Assembly (NCBI RefSeq): GCF_008124525.1
Contig: NZ_VNHJ01000009.1
Span: 90,370 to 154,369 of the forward strand
Source: Oceanicella actignis
Lineage (GTDB): Bacteria; Pseudomonadota; Alphaproteobacteria; Rhodobacterales; Rhodobacteraceae
Direction of reading: 5' to 3'
DNA length: 64,000 nucleotides
The notes under the pieces are model-generated. The model searched no databases. It was not told where the DNA came from and was given only the letters and a program-made list of their open reading frames with translations. Position numbers and translations under genes: made by a program. This document shows, in pieces, positions 38,713-47,745 of the stretch. How positions within the stretch are numbered: the first letter of the stretch is position 1; every line of letters begins with the position of its first letter.

Positions 38713-39597
38713 ATGCTGGCGATACCCTTTCCCGACATCGATCCGGCGATCTTCACGATCGAGCTGGGCGGGCTGAGCTTCAGCCTGCGCTGGTATGCGC
38801 TGGCCTATATCGCGGGGCTGGTGCTGGGCTGGCGCTACGTGACGTGGCTGGTGCGCCGCCCGCAGCTGTGGCGCGGCGCGCCGCCCATGACCCCCGAGCA
38901 GACCGAAGAGCTGCTCACCTGGATGGTGGCGGGGGTGATCCTGGGCGGGCGGCTGGGCTTCGTCCTGTTCTACCAGCCCGAATACTTCCTGCAGCATCCC
39001 TGGCAGATCCTTCAGCTCTGGAACGGCGGCATGTCGTTCCATGGCGGCTTTCTGGGCGTGGTCGCCGGGGTGATCGGCTTTTGCCGCGCGCGGGGGCTGC
39101 CGCTGGCCTCGGTGGGCGACTGCGTGGCCATGGCGGCGCCGATCGGGCTGCTGTTCGGGCGCGTGGCGAACTTCATCAACGGCGAGCTGTGGGGCCGCGT
39201 CACGGACGTGCCCTGGGCGGTGATCTTTCCGACGGGGGGCGGCGCGCCGCGCCATCCCTCGCAGCTTTACGAGGCGGCGCTCGAGGGCGCGCTTCTGTTC
39301 GCGCTCATGTGGTGGCTGGGAACGCGGCGCGGCTGGCTGCGGCGGCCGGGCGCGATGATCGGCGTGTTCCTGCTGGGCTATGGCTGCGCCCGCGCCTTCG
39401 TCGAGCTGTTCCGCCAGCCCGACGCCTATTTCCAGACGCCCGACAATCCCATGGGCTACGCGCTGCGCCTCGGGGCCGAGGGCGGGCTGACCATGGGGCA
39501 GCTTCTGTCCTTGCCCATGATCGCGGCCGGGGCGGCGGTTCTGGCGCTGGCCTGGCGGCGCGCGGGGGCCGGGCGGGCCGGCGGAGGCGCGGCGTGA
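38713..39597 (+). CDS. lgt: Phosphatidylglycerol--prolipoprotein diacylglyceryl transferase
   Basis: A 294-residue inner-membrane enzyme that adds diacylglycerol to the lipobox cysteine of prolipoproteins, the first step of lipoprotein maturation. The signature GRVANFINGELWGR is present, as are FSLRWYALAYIAGLVLGW, the MSFHGGFLGVVAGV helix, and RHPSQLYEAALEGALL. The ATG at 38713 follows GGAGGCGG. Its stop overlaps the GTG start of the next gene (GTGA). Confidence 0.95.
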   Translation: MLAIPFPDIDPAIFTIELGGLSFSLRWYALAYIAGLVLGWRYVTWLVRRPQLWRGAPPMTPEQTEELLTWMVAGVILGGRLGFVLFYQPEYFLQHPWQILQLWNGGMSFHGGFLGVVAGVIGFCRARGLPLASVGDCVAMAAPIGLLFGRVANFINGELWGRVTDVPWAVIFPTGGGAPRHPSQLYEAALEGALLFALMWWLGTRRGWLRRPGAMIGVFLLGYGCARAFVELFRQPDAYFQTPDNPMGYALRLGAEGGLTMGQLLSLPMIAAGAAVLALAWRRAGAGRAGGGAA

Positions 39598-40703
39598 ACG
39601 CGCTCGAGCGCCTGATCCGCCGGCGCATCGCGCTCGAGGGGCCGCTGCGCCTGTCGGACTACATGCAGATGTGCCTGGCCCATCCCGAGCACGGCTACTA
39701 CGTCACCCGCGATCCCCTGGGGGCGGGGGGCGACTTCGTCACCGCCCCCGAGATCAGCCAGATGTTCGGCGAGCTGCTGGGCCTGTGGGCCGCGCAGGTC
39801 TGGATCGACATGGGCCGCCCGCGCCGGGCGACGCTGGCCGAGCTTGGCCCGGGCCGCGGCACGCTGATGGCCGACGCGCTGCGCGCGGCCGGCCGCGTGC
39901 CCGGCTTCGCCGAGGCCGTGCGCCCCTGGCTGGTCGAGATCAGCCCCGCCCTGCGCCGGCGCCAGCGCCAGGCCCTGGCCGGGCGCGCGGCGCGCTGGGT
40001 CTCGCGCCCCGAGGATCTGCCCGAGGGGCCGCTGATCGTGCTGGCGAACGAGTTCTTCGACGCCCTGCCCATCCGTCAGTTCGAGCGCCGCGGCGGCGTC
40101 TGGCGCGAGCGCGTGGTGGCCTTGCGCGAGGGGCGCCTCGCCCTTGCCCTGGGTCCGGCGGTTCCCTGGGACGAGGACGCGCCCGAGGGCGCCTTGCGCG
40201 AGGATTGCCCCGACGGGCGGCGCGTGGCGGCGCTGCTGGGGGCGCGGCTGCGCGCGCATGGCGGCGCGGCGCTGATCGTGGATTACGGCTATCTGAGCGT
40301 TCCGCCCATGGGCGGCGACACCTTCCAGGCCCTGCGCGGCGGGCGCTACGCCGATCCCTTCGCCGCGCCCGGCGAGGCCGATCTGACCGCGCATGTGGAT
40401 TTCGGCGCGCTGGCCCGCGCGGCCGCCGGGGCCGGCGCCGTGGCCTGGCCGGCGGCGACGCAGGGCGTGCTGCTCGAGCGGCTGGGCGTCACCGAGCGCG
40501 CCCGCGCCCTGGCCCGCGCGGCGGCGTCGCGCGCGCAAGGGGGCGAAGGGGGCGGCGGCGATGCGGTCGAGGCCATCGTGGCGGCGCATCGGCGCTTGAC
40601 CCACCCGGACGAGATGGGAAGCCTGTTCAAGGCGCTGGCCCTGACCGGGCCGGGCCAGCCCGCGCCGCCGGGCTTCGCGCCCGAGGCGGGCCGAAACGGA
40701 TGA
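39594..40703 (+). CDS. MidA family SAM-dependent protein arginine methyltransferase homologue
   Basis: A 369-residue protein of the SAM-dependent methyltransferase family that includes mitochondrial NDUFAF7/MidA, which dimethylates an arginine of a complex I subunit. Seen are LSDYMQMCLAHPEHGYYVTRDPLGAGGDFVTAPEISQMFGE at the N-terminus, the SAM loop LAELGPGRGTLMADALR and LIVLANEFFDALPIRQF. The start is GTG at 39594, overlapping the lgt stop. A complex I role in this organism is inferred from the family. pgeF follows 10 bases later. Confidence 0.88.
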   Translation: MNALERLIRRRIALEGPLRLSDYMQMCLAHPEHGYYVTRDPLGAGGDFVTAPEISQMFGELLGLWAAQVWIDMGRPRRATLAELGPGRGTLMADALRAAGRVPGFAEAVRPWLVEISPALRRRQRQALAGRAARWVSRPEDLPEGPLIVLANEFFDALPIRQFERRGGVWRERVVALREGRLALALGPAVPWDEDAPEGALREDCPDGRRVAALLGARLRAHGGAALIVDYGYLSVPPMGGDTFQALRGGRYADPFAAPGEADLTAHVDFGALARAAAGAGAVAWPAATQGVLLERLGVTERARALARAAASRAQGGEGGGGDAVEAIVAAHRRLTHPDEMGSLFKALALTGPGQPAPPGFAPEAGRNG

Positions 40704-40713
40704 GGAAAGTCGC

Positions 40714-41496
40714 ATGCCGCTTGAAGCCCTGCGCGCCGACGAGCTGAACTTCGGCCCCGACGGCCCCCGTCACGCCTTCTTCACCCGCAGGGGCGGGGTC
40801 TCGGGCGGGATCTGGGCCGAGTTCAACGGCGGCGCCGGTTCGAAGGACGACCCCGCCGCCGTCGCGCGCAACCGCGCCCTGGCCGCCGAAAGCATGGGCG
40901 TCGCGCCCGAGCGGCTCTTGTTCCTGCGCCAGGCGCACACCGCGCGGGCCGTCGCCGCCGAAGGCCCGTGGCCGGGCGATCCGCCCGAGGCCGACGCGCT
41001 GGTCGCCGACCGCCCCGGCCTTGCGCTGGCGGTGATGACGGCCGATTGCGCGCCGGTGCTGCTGGCCGACCCCGAGGCGGGCGTGATCGGCGCCGCCCAT
41101 GCGGGCTGGCGCGGCGCGCTCGAGGGCGTGCTGGAGGCGACGCTCGACCTGATGGAGCGCATGGGCGCCGAGCGCGCCCGCATCGCCGCCGCGATCGGGC
41201 CGTGCATCAGCGTGCACGCCTACGAGGTGGGCGAGGAGTTCATGGAGCGCTTCATGGACGAGGACCCCGCCAATGGCCGCTTCTTCTCGGGCGGGCCGTC
41301 GGGCAGGCCGCATTTCGACCTGCCGCGCTTCTGCCTCGAGCGGCTGCGCGCCGCGGGGGTCTCGCGCTGCGGCTGGATCAGGCGCTGCACCTTCTCCGAA
41401 CCCGATCGTTTCCACTCCTACCGCCGTGCGACGCGCGAGGGGGCCGAGGATTACGGGCGCCTCGTCTCGGCCATCGCGCTGGGCGGCGAGGGATGA
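40714..41496 (+). CDS. pgeF: Peptidoglycan editing factor PgeF / YfiH-family purine nucleoside phosphorylase
   Basis: A 260-residue YfiH/laccase-domain protein. Members cleave purine nucleosides, and in E. coli the family protein prevents misincorporation into peptidoglycan precursors. The metal triad is visible: His75 (RQAHTARAV), Cys112 (TADCAPVLL) and His129 (AHAGWRG). AAIGPCISVHAYEVG and an RCTFSEPDRFHSYRR C-terminal segment complete the fold. It is cotranscribed with lgt and the MidA-like gene, and its stop overlaps the following lipoprotein gene (ATGA). Confidence 0.92.
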   Translation: MPLEALRADELNFGPDGPRHAFFTRRGGVSGGIWAEFNGGAGSKDDPAAVARNRALAAESMGVAPERLLFLRQAHTARAVAAEGPWPGDPPEADALVADRPGLALAVMTADCAPVLLADPEAGVIGAAHAGWRGALEGVLEATLDLMERMGAERARIAAAIGPCISVHAYEVGEEFMERFMDEDPANGRFFSGGPSGRPHFDLPRFCLERLRAAGVSRCGWIRRCTFSEPDRFHSYRRATREGAEDYGRLVSAIALGGEG

Positions 41497-41993
41497 GCGC
41501 CCGCCGCCTGGGCGCTGCGGCGCTGGCGGCGTCGGCGGCGCTGGCCGCGGCGGGATGCGGCGCGGACATGCCGGCGCGCGATGCGGCGGCGCCGTCTTCG
41601 CCCCGCGCCGCGGCCGGGGTCGAGGCGCCCTTCCTCGCTGCCGCCGCGCCCTCGGCGCGGGTGCGCATCGAGGTGGCGGCACCGGCGGGCATGGCCCCGG
41701 CCGACGGCGCGCGGCTGGCGCTGATGACGGCGCGGCTTCTGGGGCCCGAGCCGGCGCCCGGCGCGCGCCCGGCCAGGCGCCTGCGCGCCGAGGCAGCGCT
41801 GTCGCGCGCGGCCGGGGTCGCGCGTCTTGACTGGGTGGTTCGGGATGAGGGCGGGGCGACGATCGGCGCGTTCTCGGCCGCCGTTCCGGGCGACGCCGCC
41901 GCCCACGCGCCCCGTCTTGCGGCGGCGTCGGCGGCGCGCATCCGCCGCCTGCCGCCCGTGCGCGCCGCGATCGAGGGCGCGCCGGGGTTTTGA
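41493..41993 (+). CDS. Putative lipoprotein of unknown function
   Basis: A 166-residue protein beginning at an ATG overlapping the pgeF stop. The N-terminus is a lipoprotein-like signal ending ALAAAGC, with Cys22 as the candidate lipidated residue; Ala replaces the usual Leu at -3. The rest is Ala/Arg-rich with LRAEAALSRAAGVARLDWVVRDEG and an AARIRRLPPVRAAIEG end. I do not recognise the family. It follows lgt-MidA-pgeF in what looks like one operon, so its own lipidation would be by the neighbouring Lgt. Confidence 0.68.
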   Translation: MSARRLGAAALAASAALAAAGCGADMPARDAAAPSSPRAAAGVEAPFLAAAAPSARVRIEVAAPAGMAPADGARLALMTARLLGPEPAPGARPARRLRAEAALSRAAGVARLDWVVRDEGGATIGAFSAAVPGDAAAHAPRLAAASAARIRRLPPVRAAIEGAPGF

Positions 41994-42229
41994 GCCCGCG
42001 GCGGGCGCGCGGACGCCTTGCGCCGCGCGCGCCGGGCGGCCTTGGGACGGCGCCGCAGCCCGGCGCCGTCGGCTGGCCCGAAGGGCGCGCGGCTCGGCCC
42101 TCGCCGGGCCGGGCAAGCGGAATTCGCCGAAGGCGCGCGGCGCTGCGTCCGACAGGCCCGCCGGGGCGCTTCGGGATCAGCCGGGGGCGCCCTTGGGGCA
42201 GCCGGGGGCGGTCGGGGATCGGTCGGCGA
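41994..42229. other. 236-bp gap between convergent lipoprotein and lrp genes
   Basis: GC-rich sequence with imperfect inverted repeats of CGCGCG type. No gene and no clean terminator was recognised. Confidence 0.5.
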
Positions 42230-42730
42230 TCACTCCGCTTGCGCGGCGCGCGCCTCGAGCACGTCGAAGGGCACGCCCGGCTCGTTCTTGGCGCAGCGGA
42301 TCACCAGCGAGGTCTTGACGCTGGCCACGTTCGGCGCCGCGGTCAGCTCGCCGGTCAGGAAGCTCTGGAACGAGGACAGGTCCGGCGCCACGCATTTGAG
42401 GATGAAGTCGATCTCGCCGTTGAGCATGTGGCACTCGCGCACCAGGGGCCAGGCGCGGGCGCGCTCTTCGAACGCGACCAGGTCGGCCTCGGCCTGGCTG
42501 CGCAGGCTGACCATGGCGAAGACGGTGACCTCGAAGCCCAGCTCGCGGGCGTTGACGCGGGCGTGATATCCTTGGATGAAGCCCGTCTCCTCCAGCGTGC
42601 GCACGCGGCGCAGGCAAGGGGGCGCCGAGATCCCGACCCGGCGCGACAGCTCGACATTCGTCATGCGGCCGTCGGCCTGCAGTTCGGCCAGGATCTTGCG
42701 GTCGATCGGATCGAGCTTGACGTGAGGCAT
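42230..42730 (-). CDS. Lrp/AsnC family transcriptional regulator
   Basis: A 166-residue feast/famine regulator with an N-terminal HTH (LDPIDRKILAELQADGRMTNVELSRRVGIS then CLRRVRTLEETGFI, residues 6-53). The C-terminal RAM domain includes VRECHMLNGEIDFILKCVAPDLSSFQSFL. It resembles Lrp proteins found next to trxB in related genomes. It is divergent from the ELM1-like gene, and two palindromes in the shared promoter region are candidate operators. The effector amino acid is unknown. It is only moderately similar to the Lrp next to ald. Confidence 0.92.
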   Translation of the reverse strand: MPHVKLDPIDRKILAELQADGRMTNVELSRRVGISAPPCLRRVRTLEETGFIQGYHARVNARELGFEVTVFAMVSLRSQAEADLVAFEERARAWPLVRECHMLNGEIDFILKCVAPDLSSFQSFLTGELTAAPNVASVKTSLVIRCAKNEPGVPFDVLEARAAQAE

Positions 42731-42796
42731 GGCGCGTCGTTCGTCCCCTGTGCGGCGCGTCGCCGGGCGCGGCGCGCGGAGTGATCTTTTTCTAAT

Positions 42797-42831
42797 TGCC
42801 CCGCTGGGGCGACGCAAGGCAATAATATTGC
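42797..42831. promoter_or_regulatory. Paired palindromes between lrp and the ELM1-like gene
   Basis: GCCCC-GCT-GGGGC at 42798-42810, framed by TTGC and GCAA (42797-42816), lies beside GCAATA-A-TATTGC at 42819-42831, a perfect palindrome around one central base. The AT-rich TTTTTCTAATT upstream could hold the lrp promoter. These look like Lrp-type operator sites. Confidence 0.5.
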
Positions 42832-42862
42832 GCGAGCGCGCAAGAAATGGAAACGGGCGGGC

Positions 42863-43924
42863 ATGAGCGGCGCGGCGGATCATGGCGAAGGCGGCGGCAA
42901 GGACCCGGGCGAAGGCGCCGGGCGCCGGCGCATCTGGACGCTGACCGACGGGCGCCCGGGCAATGAGAATCCCGCCCTGGCCCTGGCCGAGGCCCTGGCG
43001 CGCAGGCCGGGCGGCGCGTTCGAGGGCGCGCGCATCGAGACGCGGCGCATCGCCCTGCGCCGCTGGGCCGCGGCGCTGCCGCCGGCGCTGTGGGCGCTGG
43101 GCGGGGCGCGGCGCGGGGGCTGGCCGTTCTCGGGCCTCGAGGATGGCGGCGCGGCGCTGGATCGGCCCTGGCCCGATCTGCTCGTGGGCGCAGGCCGCCG
43201 CGCCGCGCCCGTGGCGGCGGCCATGCGGCGCCTGTCGGGCGGGCGCACGCGCGCGGTGCAGATCCTGGACCCGCGGATGCCGCTGGCGATGTTCGACGCC
43301 GTGGCGGCGCCGCGTCATGACGGCCTGCGCGGCGCGAATGTGGTGACGACGACGGGGTCGCTGACGCGCATCACGCCGCAACGCCTGGCGCAGGCCGCGG
43401 CCGCCGCGCCGCCCGCCTTGCGCGCGGCGGGCGCGCCGCGTCTGGCGGTTCTGCTCGGCGGGCCCAGCCGCGCGGCGCGGATGGGGCCGGGCGCTTTCGG
43501 TCGCCTCGGCGCATGGCTGGCCGCGCGCGCGGGCGAGGGCGCGGCGGTGTGGGTCACGCCCTCGCGGCGCACGCCGCCCGAGGGGCTTGCGGCGCTGCGC
43601 GAGGCGCTGGGCGGGGCGGGCTGGATCTGGGACGGGCGCGGCCCCAATCCCTACGAGGCCATGCTGGCCCTGGCCGACGAGATCGTGGTGACGGCCGACT
43701 CGGTCAACATGGCCAGCGAGGCCGCCGCGGCGGGCAAGCCCGTGCGCGTGGCGCCGGCCGATCGGCTGGCGCCGAAGCTGACGGCCTTTCACGCCGCGCT
43801 GCGCGAGGCGGGGGCGGCCTTCGCGCTCGAGACCCCGGCCGAGGAGGCCCGCGCGCGCTTTCGCCCCCTGCGCGAGACCGACGCCGCCGCCGCCCGCGTC
43901 GAGGCGCTGCTCGCGCGGCGGTGA
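42863..43924 (+). CDS. ELM1/GtrOC1 family (DUF1022) protein
   Basis: A 353-residue protein of the family annotated mitochondrial fission ELM1. Plant ELM1 assists mitochondrial division, while the bacterial proteins resemble GT-B-type nucleotide-sugar enzymes of unknown function. Family segments seen are IWTLTDGRPGNENPALALAEAL, RAVQILDPRMPLAMFDAVAAPRHD, LLGGPSRAARMG and VVTADSVNMASEAAAAGKPV. The last resembles a GT-B donor-site loop. It starts at an ATG following the lrp divergent promoter and precedes trxB by 108 bases. Confidence 0.85.
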   Translation: MSGAADHGEGGGKDPGEGAGRRRIWTLTDGRPGNENPALALAEALARRPGGAFEGARIETRRIALRRWAAALPPALWALGGARRGGWPFSGLEDGGAALDRPWPDLLVGAGRRAAPVAAAMRRLSGGRTRAVQILDPRMPLAMFDAVAAPRHDGLRGANVVTTTGSLTRITPQRLAQAAAAAPPALRAAGAPRLAVLLGGPSRAARMGPGAFGRLGAWLAARAGEGAAVWVTPSRRTPPEGLAALREALGGAGWIWDGRGPNPYEAMLALADEIVVTADSVNMASEAAAAGKPVRVAPADRLAPKLTAFHAALREAGAAFALETPAEEARARFRPLRETDAAAARVEALLARR

Positions 43925-44995
<1,071 letters not shown>

Positions 44996-45203
44996 GGCCG
45001 CCCGCCGCGCCCGTCGCGCCCGTCGCCCGGCCGCCCCTTCGGCGCGCGGCGCCCGCCGCGCCCGTTTCGCGCCCGCCCCGCGTCCGACCCGGGCGGGGCC
45101 TGCACCGGACCTGCGCCTGTCCTGCGTCCCGCCGCGCGCCGCCCCGAAGGTTGCGTTCGCTCCGCCCCCGCGCACACTGGCCCCCCTTCGGGGGAACGCG
45201 CGC

Positions 45204-46242
45204 ATGGGCAAGATCGTCAGCCTGCAGATCCTGCGCGGCGTCGCCGCGACGCTGGTGGCGGGGTTTCACCTGTTCGCCGCGGCCGAGGCCGAAGGCGCCG
45301 ATCCGGGGCTGTTCCGGCTGTTCTCGGGCGGAGAGATCGGCGTCGACGTCTTCTTCGTCATCAGCGGCTTCATCATCTTCCACATCTCGCGCAACCGGCC
45401 CGGCATGACCAGGTCGGCCTTCCTGCAGTCGCGCTTCTGGCGGATCCTGCCGCCCTACTGGGCGATCCTTTCGCTCTACATCCTGGCCGCCCTTGGCCTT
45501 GCCGCGCTGCTGGGCGATCGCGGAAAGCTGCCGGACGGGTCGAGCCTGCTGATTTCCTACCTGCTTCTGCCTCACCCGGATCAGGTGATCGTGATCGCCT
45601 GGACCCTGTCGCTGGAGCGCTGTTCTACGCGCTCTTCGCCGCCACCTTCTTCGGGGGCGGCGCGCGGCGGCTGATCGCGGCGATGGTCCTTTGGGCGGCG
45701 GCCGCGCAGGCCTTCGCGTTTCTGGTCGAGGACAAGCCCGTCTGGCTGCTGATTCCGCTTCAGACCGCCGTGCTCGAATTCCTGTTCGGCATCCTGATCG
45801 CCATCGGCCACGGCGCGCTGAACGGGCGCCGGCCGCCCTGGCGCCTGCCGGCCTTCGTCGCGGGGGCGGCGGGCGTTCTGCTGGGTTCGGCGACGGGGGG
45901 CTGCATGTCGAGGGGCTGGGGCGCGAGATCGCCTCGGGCGTCTTCGCCGCGCTGCTGGTCTATGGGGCGCTGGGATTTTCGCTGCGCGACATGCCGCTTC
46001 TCGAGACCTGGGGCGAGAGCTCCTACATCCTCTACCTTCTCCACATCCTGTGGTTCTCGGTCGTCGGAAAGGCGGTCGAGGTGCTGGCCGGCGTCAACGT
46101 CTACGCCTCGCAGGCGTGGATGCTGGCGCTGCTGGTCTCGGTCGTCGCCGCCTCGTGCGCGGGCGTCGTCTGGATCGAGCGGCCCTACCAGCGATGGTAT
46201 CGCCGGAGGATCGCGCGCCCGGCCCTCGCCCGGGCGGCATGA
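45204..46242 (+). pseudogene. Acyltransferase 3 family membrane protein, disrupted by two frameshifts
   Basis: Three consecutive frames together spell one acyltransferase 3 (OafA/ExoZ-like) protein of about 345 residues. The first part (LQILRGVAATLVAGFHLF with the catalytic histidine, GVDVFFVISGFIIFHISR, FWRILPPYW, IAWTLSLE) runs to about 45617. A missing base shifts to LFYALFAATFFGGG-type sequence. A second missing base in a run of six G at 45895-45900 shifts to the last part, ending SSYILYLLHILWFSVVG and ERPYQRWYRRR. Such enzymes O-acylate surface polysaccharides. It could be a true pseudogene or carry two sequencing errors. Confidence 0.85.
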
Positions 46243-46348
46243 CGGCGCGGGCGCGGGGGGGCGCGCAAGGCGGGCGCCTGACGTCGCGACCGTCTTGCCC
46301 GGGCTGGGGCGCGCATGCTTCGCTTCGCGCCGGCAAGGGAGGGACGCC

Positions 46349-47233
46349 ATGGACAAGCTGCTTTACGAGACCGACGGGCGCATAGCGCGGCTGACGCTGA
46401 ACCGGCCCGAGCGGCTCAACGCCATCGACGACGAGCTGCCGCTGCTGATCGAACAGGCCGTGGCGCGCGCCAACGACGACCCGCAGGTGCGCGTGCTGGT
46501 GCTGTCGGGGGCCGGGCGCGCCTTCTGCGCGGGCTACGACCTGACCTATTACGCCGAGGGAAACCCCGGCAAGGTCACGCAGGACATGCCCTGGGACCCG
46601 ATGAAGGACTTCGCCTTCATGTGGCGCAACACGCAGCGCTTCATGTCGCTGTTCCGCTCGCTCAAGCCGGTGATCTGCAAGGTGCACGGCGCGGCGGTGG
46701 CGGGCGGGTCGGACATCGCGCTGTGCTGCGACCTGCTGATCATGGCCGAGGACGCGCGGATCGGCTACATGCCCGCCCGCGTCTGGGGCTGTCCGACCAC
46801 GGCGATGTGGGTCTACCGCGTGGGCATGGAGAAGGCCAAGCGCATGCTGCTGACCGGCGACGTGATCGACGGGGCCGAGGCGGCGCGCATGGGGCTGGCG
46901 CTCAAGGCCGTGCCGGCGGCCGAGCTCGACGCCGAGGTCGAGCGCCTGGCCGAGCGCATGGCCACGATTCCGGCCAACCAGCTGATCATGCAGAAGATGA
47001 TGATCAACCAGGCGATCGAGGCCATGGGCCTGAACGAGACCCAGCGCCTGGCGACGCTGTTCGACGGAATCACGCGCCACTCGCCCGAGGGGCTGGCCTT
47101 CAAGCGCCGCGCCGAGAAGGTGGGCTGGAAGCGCGCCGTGGCCGAGCGCGACCAGGGCCTGTGGGACTGGACCGAGGATCGGCCGACCAACGGGGCGCCG
47201 GATCCGCTTGACGGACGGGGCGGGGCGGAATAA
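46349..47233 (+). CDS. Enoyl-CoA hydratase/isomerase (crotonase) family protein
   Basis: A 294-residue crotonase-fold enzyme acting on acyl-CoA thioesters. The CoA-binding region LTLNRPERLNAIDDEL is near residues 15-30. The first oxyanion-hole loop is GAGRAFCAGYDLTYYAEG, and the second is VHGAAVAGGSDIALCCDLLIMAEDARIGYMPARVWG. The usual glutamate position after the second loop is not clearly conserved, so the exact reaction (hydratase, isomerase or other) cannot be assigned. AGGGAGGG precedes the ATG. The last codons contain the tRNA-Trp promoter. Confidence 0.88.
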   Translation: MDKLLYETDGRIARLTLNRPERLNAIDDELPLLIEQAVARANDDPQVRVLVLSGAGRAFCAGYDLTYYAEGNPGKVTQDMPWDPMKDFAFMWRNTQRFMSLFRSLKPVICKVHGAAVAGGSDIALCCDLLIMAEDARIGYMPARVWGCPTTAMWVYRVGMEKAKRMLLTGDVIDGAEAARMGLALKAVPAAELDAEVERLAERMATIPANQLIMQKMMINQAIEAMGLNETQRLATLFDGITRHSPEGLAFKRRAEKVGWKRAVAERDQGLWDWTEDRPTNGAPDPLDGRGGAE

Positions 47234-47236
47234 ACA
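47208..47236 (+). promoter_or_regulatory. Candidate promoter of the tRNA-Trp-secE-nusG unit, inside the crotonase 3' end
   Basis: TTGACG (47208-47213) and TAAACA (47231-47236) are spaced exactly 17 bases. The TAA of the -10 element is the stop codon of the crotonase gene. The tRNA begins 18 bases after the -10. Confidence 0.6.
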
Positions 47237-47253
47237 GCGTCCTCGCTGGCCGA

Positions 47254-47329
47254 AGGGGTGTAGCTCAGTTGGTAGAGCATCGGTCTCCAAAACCGAGGGC
47301 CGGGGGTTCGAGTCCCTCCACCCCTGCCA
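47254..47329 (+). tRNA. tRNA-Trp (anticodon CCA)
   Basis: A 76-base cloverleaf: acceptor stem AGGGGTG/CACCCCT, D-loop with AGCTCAGTTGGTAGAGC, anticodon stem TCGGT/ACCGA around CTCCAAA with CCA at 47287-47289, T-loop GGTTCGAGTCC, and a genomically encoded 3' CCA at 47327-47329. It reads UGG. Its position just before secE is common in bacteria. Confidence 0.98.
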
Positions 47330-47378
47330 GCGTCGGGACCGGCCGCGGTCCCATCGGGCTCCAGGGAAGGAAAGCGCA

Positions 47379-47576
47379 ATGGCTCGGGTGAACCCCGCTC
47401 AGTTCGTGCAGCAGGTCCGCGCCGAGGCCGCCAAGGTCGTCTGGCCGACCCGCAAGGAGACCCTCATCACCACCGTCATGGTGTTCGTGATGGCCACGAT
47501 CGCCGCCACGTTCTTCTTCACGGTGGACCAGATCATCGCCTACGGGGTCGAGCAGATTCTTCTGCTGGGCCGCTGA
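47379..47576 (+). CDS. secE: Preprotein translocase subunit SecE
   Basis: A 65-residue single-span SecE, part of the SecYEG channel in the inner membrane. The conserved amphipathic segment AEAAKVVWPTRKETLITT precedes one transmembrane helix (VMVFVMATIAATFFFTVDQII). The short form with one helix is usual outside Enterobacteria. It lies 50 bases after tRNA-Trp and before nusG. The AAGGAAAG site supports the ATG at 47379. Confidence 0.95.
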   Translation: MARVNPAQFVQQVRAEAAKVVWPTRKETLITTVMVFVMATIAATFFFTVDQIIAYGVEQILLLGR

Positions 47577-47641
47577 GGGCGACCGCCGGGGTTGCATTCT
47601 CCGCAGCGGTGGAGTAGTGCCCTTCGGCTCAGGACATGCTC

Positions 47642-47670
47642 AGCGCGCGCGCCGATTCGGGCCGCGCGCT
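47642..47670 (+). promoter_or_regulatory. Hairpin in the secE-nusG gap
   Basis: AGCGCGCG (47642-47649) pairs with CGCGCGCT (47663-47670), and an inner GCC/GGC stem narrows the loop. It lies midway between secE and nusG. It could be a partial terminator or processing site. TTGACG directly follows at 47670, but no matching -10 is evident. Confidence 0.35.
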
Positions 47671-47745
47671 TGACGTTTCGGGCTGCGTCGCGACGGCGCG
47701 ATCATGACGGGGCGCAGGCCTCGCGGCATTGAGGTGACGAGCGGG

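Noticed and set aside
35136..38756. Leftward 1206-codon open frame antisense to smc
   Set aside because: It is a reverse-complement shadow of the Ala/Arg/Glu-rich coiled coil; no recognisable domain.
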